From Levilactobacillus wangkuiensis (GTDB lineage Bacteria > Bacillota > Bacilli > Lactobacillales > Lactobacillaceae), in the NCBI RefSeq assembly GCF_016861605.1, contig NZ_BOLM01000022.1, forward strand, positions 1 to 41,853: 41,853 nt of DNA, in the 5' to 3' direction. Of this stretch, positions 1-5,010 are shown one piece after another. Numbering within the stretch: position 1 is the first letter of the stretch; each line of letters begins with the position of its first letter. The position numbers were made by a program, and so were the translations under genes. Below the pieces are notes generated by a model, which did no database searches, was not told the origin of the DNA, and saw only the letters and a program-made list of their open reading frames with translations.

Positions 1-104
1 GGCAAACGTGTCCCCTTGGATTTAGACCCCAGCTTGTCCCCTAGGGCTTTAAAAATCGCACCGGCCATGATATAATAATCATTAATTAAATTACTTTTGT
101 GGCG
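1..104. other. Left-edge non-coding sequence with TGTCCCCT repeats
   Basis: No gene can be supported here. The octamer TGTCCCCT occurs at 9-16 and 35-42, with a related AGACCCC between them, which resembles spaced iterons of a plasmid replicon cut off by the window edge. Two or three copies are too few to be sure. The downstream parAB genes make a replicon plausible, but no rep gene is in view. Confidence 0.2.
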
Positions 105-135
105 CTCACCGATTACCGTCGGTGGGTGTTTTTTT
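105..135 (+). terminator. Rho-independent terminator
   Basis: The stem CACCGA/TCGGTG (107-112 with 119-124) has a 6-nt loop, can extend by two outer pairs, and is followed by a run of seven T. It would end transcription from a plus-strand gene lying left of the window and insulate parA. Confidence 0.75.
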
Positions 136-221
136 GTATGTATTTTAATAGTCTCTTTGCTTAGCAACCTCTATGCAGTAAGAGTAACCCTTAAGCTGTG
201 GCTTGTCAACTTTATAATAAA

Positions 222-275
222 TTATAAATAATAAATTATTTATTTTAAATTACTTATTATTTATTTTAAATTACT
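222..275. repeat. AT-rich direct repeats upstream of parA
   Basis: A 19-bp sequence ending in TTTTAAATTACT occurs exactly at 236-254 and 257-275, a 21-bp period (two helical turns). It overlaps the motif ATAAATTATTTATTT at 231-245, which recurs after the second par gene at 1331-1345. Repeats on both sides of a two-gene par operon are typical of a centromere or of ParB operator sites, so this is a candidate parS/operator. The role is inferred. Confidence 0.45.
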
Positions 276-315
276 CCGTGCTTGTGTTATTCTAATCTTA
301 TTAGGAGGATATGCT

Positions 316-1104
316 ATGAGCGCTAAAACGTTATTACATTTCAACTTTAAAGGTGGCGTAGGTAAGACCACATTGAGCGTCATGAACACATATTTATTAG
401 GCTCTAATAAAAACAAGGTTTTGCTAATTGACCTTGATCCGCAGGCTAACGCAACTGAAATTATGAAAGCTACTTTTAACAAAGAAATCGAACCAACTGT
501 ATCTCTTTATAACGGGCTTCTAAATTTTGATCTAAGCAAATCAGTAGTTGCTCTGACTGATAATATTTCAATAATTCCAGCTGATTGGGAACTAAGCTTA
601 TGGCCTGGTAAAGCTGAAAAGATTAAATCTCATGATCGCATGCTTATACTAAGCGAGCTGATTAAAAAATTTAAGGAACAATTTGATTACATTATCATCG
701 ATGTTCCACCAACACTTTCAATTTTTACTAACAACGCCATCTTAGCCAGTGACTATATATCATTAGTATTACAAACTCAAAAACAAGCTTACACATCCGT
801 TCTTAAAACTGCTCAGTACATGTTTCAATTAAAGAGCGATTATCAAGCATCATTTAACGTTGCCGGTGTTATTCTTTATCTCGTTAAAAAGGACGCCAAA
901 GTTGATAAAGAAATAACGCAAGCCGCCGTAGATTCATTTGGAGATGCTGTATTTGCTAACAGAATTTGGCAACAAGAGCGAGTTAAGCTTTTTTCAAATG
1001 AAGGAATTAAGAATGAAGACCATTGGGATAAACGAGCAATTGGAATGTACGATATGGTACTAAAAGAACAATTAAAGCGGATTGGAGAAATGGAAAATGG
1101 CTAA
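316..1104 (+). CDS. parA: ParA-type partition ATPase
   Basis: This is a 262-residue deviant Walker-type ATPase of the ParA/Soj/MinD family. The P-loop FKGGVGKTT is at residues 11-19, followed by LLIDLDPQAN (switch I/Walker A' partner) and IIIDVPP (Walker B). The family uses ATP-dependent, non-specific DNA binding to move and space low-copy plasmids or chromosomes. AGGAGG lies 7 nt before the ATG. The length matches small plasmid ParA proteins lacking an N-terminal HTH. The next gene begins inside its last codons, so the two are coupled. Its placement beside a phage lysis module on the opposite strand suggests extrachromosomal maintenance of the element. Confidence 0.9.
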   Translation: MSAKTLLHFNFKGGVGKTTLSVMNTYLLGSNKNKVLLIDLDPQANATEIMKATFNKEIEPTVSLYNGLLNFDLSKSVVALTDNISIIPADWELSLWPGKAEKIKSHDRMLILSELIKKFKEQFDYIIIDVPPTLSIFTNNAILASDYISLVLQTQKQAYTSVLKTAQYMFQLKSDYQASFNVAGVILYLVKKDAKVDKEITQAAVDSFGDAVFANRIWQQERVKLFSNEGIKNEDHWDKRAIGMYDMVLKEQLKRIGEMENG

Positions 1105-1324
1105 TGACTTTTTAGGCAAGTTAGCAAAGCAGGCTAACCAACAACTAGGCGATAACGAAAGCCCATTTAAGCAAAAAAAAGAAAGCACTCGTCCAGTGCA
1201 AGTCCGAGAAACCACTTACAAGCAAGTAAAAGACATTGCCTATCGACAAGAATCCAAGATAGTTGATGTCATAGACTCTATGCTAAAGTTCGCAATCAAT
1301 TCAGACGAATTTAATAATAAATAA
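1097..1324 (+). CDS. Small ParB-like partner protein
   Basis: This 75-residue basic protein overlaps the end of parA by 8 bp. GGAGA at 1084-1088 favours the ATG at 1097 over a TTG at 1082. It has no recognisable long ParB domain. The second half (VQVRETTYKQVKDIAYRQ, then a helix-rich end) looks like the beta-strand plus helices of a ribbon-helix-helix DNA-binding protein, the usual partner of short type Ib ParA ATPases. It would bind the AT-rich repeats flanking the operon. The assignment rests mainly on position and size. Confidence 0.6.
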   Translation: MANDFLGKLAKQANQQLGDNESPFKQKKESTRPVQVRETTYKQVKDIAYRQESKIVDVIDSMLKFAINSDEFNNK

Positions 1325-1353
1325 TAAAAAATAAATTATTTATTTTTTATTAT
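1317..1353. repeat. AT-rich repeat after the par operon
   Basis: The 15-mer ATAAATTATTTATTT at 1331-1345 is identical to 231-245 upstream of parA and lies in a further AT-only stretch. It may be a second ParB-binding cluster, or act as a terminator for the par transcript. Confidence 0.35.
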
Positions 1354-1435
1354 TTTATCCATGCTTACGTGCTCTCAGACAACACGTTCAGCTTTTAGAC
1401 GTATACTTGTCCGTTTAAATGAAGCAGAATGCACA

Positions 1436-1472
1436 CAAAAAAAGCCACCCACCTCGTAATGAGATGAGTGGC
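1436..1472 (-). terminator. Terminator of the phage late operon
   Basis: A 12-bp stem (1444-1455 with 1461-1472, including wobble pairs) is followed on the minus strand by a run of T. It lies just after the last lysis gene and is the natural end of the late transcript. It also meets the par transcript coming from the other side. Confidence 0.8.
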
Positions 1473-1498
1473 CTTTTAGTTGTGCCAATTTTGTAGCA

Positions 1499-1771
1499 CT
1501 ATTTATTTTTTAATTCACGTACATCGCCTTCGACATTGTCTAAGCGTTCGTTGATAACTTTATGCTCGCTTCTGCTAGTAATTAAATCTTCACGCAGCGT
1601 ATTTTGCGAATCAAACAGCCGCTCAATTCGCTGGCTGCTATGCTCCATGCTTCTAGCGATCTCTTTCAGCTGTTCGGTAAACGGCTTCATAATGACCATC
1701 AAAGCTGCATAGATACCCGCGACTATGGCCAAAGCCAAGGTGACTAGTTCGATCCAGCGATCAAAGGTCAT
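1499..1771 (-). CDS. XhlA-like lysis-associated membrane protein
   Basis: This is a 90-residue protein with one N-terminal hydrophobic segment (roughly residues 9-28) followed by a long charged helix (KEIARSMEHSSQRIERL and onward), likely a coiled coil. It starts in an ATGA overlap with the lysin stop. Size, topology and position match haemolysin XhlA-type proteins of Gram-positive phages, which act with the holin at the membrane. It could also be a second holin. The identity comes from architecture, not a diagnostic motif. Confidence 0.6.
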   Translation of the reverse strand: MTFDRWIELVTLALAIVAGIYAALMVIMKPFTEQLKEIARSMEHSSQRIERLFDSQNTLREDLITSRSEHKVINERLDNVEGDVRELKNK

Positions 1772-2595
1772 TGCTTGCCACCCGACTTTCTAACCAGCTT
1801 CACGTAGTCCTTGTTAGCTGAGATGTAACCAACGTCCGTCTTAATCCGGTACACCTTACCGTATTTAACAGCCTTACCATAGATTGTACTTCCCTTGGAG
1901 AAGTGAATACGGCGCTTATTAGCCTTGTCTAAGGCTGGCTTACCATACACGTTAACCTCACTGGTAATCACCTCGTACAGGCCGTTATCAGCCCAGTATG
2001 AGGCTTTCTTAGGCGTTGCCTTGGTAGCCTTACCTGAAAGCTTACCATCAAAATCATGGCTGCAATCCACCCCATGCCCATTCCAATTATCGGTATTTTG
2101 CCAGGCATTGGCGTCGTTTACTCCTGGCCCATAATTATTATAGGCTGCTACCCAGATTGCTTTATCAACTAACTGGTAACGATTAATCCGGCCAGCATTG
2201 AACCAGCTACCTGAACCGTACGTAATCACATTCTTATACCCGTGACTAATCAGGTATCGAAGGAATACGTTAACCTGGCTGGTCGTTGAATAGGGTAAGT
2301 CGGGTGCTTCAACATCAATGGCTAATACCGTGGACTTATCTAAGCCCATTTTCTTCACCCAAGCCAGAAAGTATTGAGCTTCAGCCGTTCCCCGACCATG
2401 GAAGAAATGGTAAACCCCAACGGTATCAAATACTTTGAATCCATTAGCAATCTGGTTACCAGCCTTGGGACTGAGATATCCAGTACCTTCTGTTAGCTTG
2501 ACCATAATCCCATCAGCGCCCCAACCTTTGAGTTGTTTCAGGTAGGCCAGAGAATCAGATTGGTACGATGATAGGTCAACAATTTTCTTAGTCAT
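1768..2595 (-). CDS. lys: Endolysin, GH25 muramidase
   Basis: The N-terminal ~190 residues have GH25 lysozyme features: DLSSYQSD near the start, MVKLTEGTGY, YHFFHG and AIDVEAPD (the catalytic Asp/Glu region), ending with AIWVAAY. It cleaves the glycan strands of host peptidoglycan at the end of infection. The C-terminal ~70 residues (YEVITSEVNVYG... KVYRIKTDVGYISANKDYVKL) look like an SH3-type wall-binding domain. The ATG at 2595, preceded by AAGGGA, is preferred over an upstream in-frame start at 2622 inside the holin gene. There is no signal peptide, so release depends on the holin. Confidence 0.92.
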   Translation of the reverse strand: MTKKIVDLSSYQSDSLAYLKQLKGWGADGIMVKLTEGTGYLSPKAGNQIANGFKVFDTVGVYHFFHGRGTAEAQYFLAWVKKMGLDKSTVLAIDVEAPDLPYSTTSQVNVFLRYLISHGYKNVITYGSGSWFNAGRINRYQLVDKAIWVAAYNNYGPGVNDANAWQNTDNWNGHGVDCSHDFDGKLSGKATKATPKKASYWADNGLYEVITSEVNVYGKPALDKANKRRIHFSKGSTIYGKAVKYGKVYRIKTDVGYISANKDYVKLVRKSGGKQ

Positions 2596-3016
2596 TGCTA
2601 TCAGTCCCTTCTGATGGGGCAATGACCTCCGTTGGTGCCGGGGTAACTACTGGGGCATGATTATCCCCACCGGCTACCTTGTAAGCTTGGTAAGCCTTCT
2701 CAACCAGTCCTGAGATTGTTTGAACATCTAGGTTGAAACCATTGGCCGTTAATTGAGCGTTGACGAAGCGGATTGCTTCCTGCTTCCGGTCAGATAAGGA
2801 TAAGCCAGCCATGACTGCCATTTCTGGGACGATGGTATTAGCCAAGTTTAAGCCAACTTCTAAACCTTGCTTAACGTGAACGTTCTTCTCCGTCTGTACC
2901 TTGTGAGTTAAGAGTGGCTTAACCAACTGGTACACGGCGGGAATTAATACCATTAAGAAGGCAAATACTCCCACATTATTAAGCCAGTTGAACACATCTG
3001 TAATTTCTTTGAACAT
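2588..3016 (-). CDS. hol: Holin, LL-H family
   Basis: This 142-residue protein has an N-terminal hydrophobic segment (VGVFAFLMVLIPAVYQLV), an amphipathic middle and a Pro/Thr-rich acidic tail. The pattern matches the phage LL-H holin family of lactobacilli. It would form membrane lesions that let the endolysin reach the wall. A strong TTAGGAGGA site precedes the ATG, and its stop overlaps the lysin start, giving a classical holin-lysin cassette. Confidence 0.8.
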   Translation of the reverse strand: MFKEITDVFNWLNNVGVFAFLMVLIPAVYQLVKPLLTHKVQTEKNVHVKQGLEVGLNLANTIVPEMAVMAGLSLSDRKQEAIRFVNAQLTANGFNLDVQTISGLVEKAYQAYKVAGGDNHAPVVTPAPTEVIAPSEGTDSND

Positions 3017-3072
3017 AATATTCCTCCTAATTTTGGGTAAATTAAAAGCACTGACTAACTGGCTGAGTGACG

Positions 3073-3240
3073 CTAGTTAGTGGTGCTTGTTGTCGTTGAT
3101 TGAGTTGTTGGTGCTACATATGCTTTGCCAGTGATCTGCTTGTATTGATCGGAATTAATGAATCCATGTTCGACATACCATTCAATATTTGGATATAAGT
3201 AACCGAGTCCGTAGAAAAATGAAATTGTATCAAAGTCCAT
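3073..3240 (-). CDS. XkdX-like small protein
   Basis: This 55-residue protein has the form MDFDTISFFYGLGYL...IEWYVEHGFINSDQYKQITG followed by a Thr/Ser-rich tail. The aromatic start and the pattern W(Y/F)V..G.I....Y..ITG are typical of the XkdX family found between tail-fibre and holin genes in Bacillus and Lactobacillus phages. GGAGGT precedes the start. The function of the family is not established. Confidence 0.75.
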   Translation of the reverse strand: MDFDTISFFYGLGYLYPNIEWYVEHGFINSDQYKQITGKAYVAPTTQSTTTSTTN

Positions 3241-3252
3241 TATGATTACCTC

Positions 3253-3699
3253 CTAATTAGTTGCAGCTGTATCAGTGCTTTTAGCAGCCACTTGTAATTG
3301 CGCCAGTTGGCCACCAATTTTTGCCATTGCCTTATTAGCTTTGTCAACCGTTACTTTTAGCTGTGCTTGGGAACCACCAATTTTAGCGGCCGCCTGAGCG
3401 GTCTGGCCTAGAAGCTTTTTGTATTGAACGTTTTGGTCACTGATGGTGTCAACCTGTTTAAGCACTTGAGTATGCGGGTCATAAGTTACTTCGGCGTCTG
3501 GATCATCCACACACAACATTTGTGGATTACCGTCCGAACCTATGATTTGTTTGCCATTATCATCTAGGGCCGGCGTTTGCTTCATCTTGACCATCTTCCA
3601 ACCGATATATTTGTCTGCCCCGTAGGGCACTGGATCTAAGGCGTACACGGCATAACTGTCCGGCTTATCATCTGCTGCGGTTGCGTAAATTGTTTTCAT
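3253..3699 (-). CDS. Hypothetical protein with coiled-coil C-terminus, downstream of the DGR RT
   Basis: This 148-residue protein begins MKTIYATAADDK. The first ~70 residues resemble small lactobacillus tail-associated proteins (YALDPVPYGADKYIGWKMVKM), and the second half is an Ala/Lys/Gln-rich helix (QTAQAAAKIGGSQAQLKVTVDKANKAM). AAAGGAG supports the ATG at 3699. It overlaps the end of the reverse transcriptase by 32 bp, so the two are probably translated together. It does not look like Avd, the basic four-helix DGR accessory protein. It may be an ordinary baseplate or fibre-assembly protein displaced by DGR insertion. Confidence 0.6.
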   Translation of the reverse strand: MKTIYATAADDKPDSYAVYALDPVPYGADKYIGWKMVKMKQTPALDDNGKQIIGSDGNPQMLCVDDPDAEVTYDPHTQVLKQVDTISDQNVQYKKLLGQTAQAAAKIGGSQAQLKVTVDKANKAMAKIGGQLAQLQVAAKSTDTAATN

Positions 3700-4717
3700 G
3701 CTTGACAATCTCCTTTGCTTTTTTTATCGAACAGTTGGGTTTAACATACTTATGATAGAAGCCATATGAGTTGGTGTGCTTTAGCCAGCCCCAGTAGCTA
3801 ATCATACTGGCCGCATCATGATACGTTAGGCGGTCTTTACGCCCAACTTTGGCGGCCTTCCGACGAATCCGGAGAGCTAAATTACGGCGTAAAGTGACAT
3901 GGTCTCGGTAAAACCGATAGCCCAGAAAGTCAATCGGTCGACTGTCAACTCGAAAAAGCTGCCAGTTAGGCTTGATGACTAGTCCTTCGGATTTAAGATA
4001 GGCATCCATCTGGTCACGGGCTCGATGCAACTTCTTTTTGTTACCACTCAACATGACTAGGTCGTCCATATATCTGACGTAGTACAGTACCCGCCAGTCG
4101 TTTTTTACCTGATGATCAAAATCCTCCAGATAAAAGTTGGCCAGCCATTGCGAAGTATACAACCCTAGTGGTAATCCCGGTGAGTATGAGTCAATAATCG
4201 CCCCCAATAGTCGTAAAACTTGCGGATCTTTAAAACGGTGTTTCAGTTTTAGTTTCAGAATGTCCGTGTTGATTGAAGCGTAAAAGTGGTGAATATCCAT
4301 CTTGAGACAATACTTGGTACGTTTGGGGTCGTTCTGTAACCACTTTGGGATCACCTTGCGCCCCTGAGCCATCCCACGGCCGGGAACGGTGGCCAGATTG
4401 TACTCATACATACTTTTTAAAAAGATTGGTTGCAGCACCAACATAATCGACCAGTGAATAATTTGGTCCGGGAAAAACGGGGTTGTGGTGATTTGACGGT
4501 CCTTGTCCCGATCATGGGTCGTCCATGTTTTGACTTTGGCCGGCTTGAATTCACCCGACAGCAATAAACACTGGATCTGCTGAATCGTTTCTTCTTCATG
4601 GTTGAGTCTTCGGCTCACCGACTTTAGGTGCCGTTTCCCGATGGCCGCCTGGTGCAGTGCTAACTTAATGGTTTCCGGATCTGCAATATCATGGATCAAA
4701 TTACCATAGCGTTTCAA
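3668..4717 (-). CDS. Diversity-generating retroelement reverse transcriptase
   Basis: This is a 349-residue RT of the DGR/group II-like clade. Motif A is KMDIHHFYASI (Asp141). The motif equivalent to QGxxxSP is LGLYTSQ (residues 184-190), the LGxxxSQ form typical of DGR enzymes and linked to their adenine infidelity. The catalytic YMDD is at 216-219. There is no maturase or endonuclease domain, and the length fits DGR RTs. The start is TTG at 4717 after AAGGAAGTGA. It would copy the adjacent TR RNA into cDNA with random bases opposite adenines and feed it into the 3' end of the fibre gene. The 148-nt TR-to-RT spacer is about the size of the spacer reported as required in Bordetella phage BPP-1. 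Confidence 0.93.
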   Translation of the reverse strand: MKRYGNLIHDIADPETIKLALHQAAIGKRHLKSVSRRLNHEEETIQQIQCLLLSGEFKPAKVKTWTTHDRDKDRQITTTPFFPDQIIHWSIMLVLQPIFLKSMYEYNLATVPGRGMAQGRKVIPKWLQNDPKRTKYCLKMDIHHFYASINTDILKLKLKHRFKDPQVLRLLGAIIDSYSPGLPLGLYTSQWLANFYLEDFDHQVKNDWRVLYYVRYMDDLVMLSGNKKKLHRARDQMDAYLKSEGLVIKPNWQLFRVDSRPIDFLGYRFYRDHVTLRRNLALRIRRKAAKVGRKDRLTYHDAASMISYWGWLKHTNSYGFYHKYVKPNCSIKKAKEIVKHENNLRNRSR

Positions 4718-4865
4718 TCAATCACTTCCTTCTGAATTTAAATGACTTATTAACCTCAAGAACTTTCAATTTACTTACTAGCCCCTGCTTTGTAGCGGCG
4801 AATTTTTACCAAGCGGTACGGAGTCGTTGATGCGTTACTTGTGTTTGCCATGTTTCAGTTAATAT

Positions 4866-4963
4866 GGAGGCGAGAGCCGACATCGGAGTTCGCGTTAGTC
4901 GACGAGTTGTTGCCATTCCAGTACCAAAGACCGGAGTTGCCAGCGTCCCAATTCCAGCTGCCT
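4866..4963 (-). repeat. DGR template repeat (TR)
   Basis: This 98-bp non-coding repeat is offset from the VR by exactly 162 bp. Read on the minus strand it would encode a run rich in Asn codons (N at the positions matching residues 846, 851, 858, 860, 861, 865 and 867 of the fibre), the usual AAY bias of DGR templates. The TR has 20 adenines, and 13 of them differ in the VR. No C, G or T of the template differs. The last 24 bp toward the RT side are identical in both copies and would serve as the homing-initiation segment. The TR is probably transcribed with the 148-nt spacer 4718-4865 as a guide/template RNA. Confidence 0.93.
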
Positions 4964-4984
4964 GCATCAACAATCCCAAAAGTC

Positions 4985-5004
4985 CTGGGGGAGAAATCCC
5001 CCAG
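4985..5004 (+). other. GAAA-loop hairpin next to VR (DGR target-recognition cruciform)
   Basis: The palindrome CTGGGGGA-GAAA-TCCCCCAG has a perfect 8-bp stem and a 4-nt loop, 23 bp beyond the VR end and just after the fibre stop codon. DGRs of phage BPP-1 type need a hairpin or cruciform of this size with a GRNA-type tetraloop just downstream of the VR. The GAAA loop appears on the strand opposite the fibre coding strand. There is no T-run on the minus strand, so a terminator role is less likely. Confidence 0.75.
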
Positions 5005-5010
5005 TCCCCC

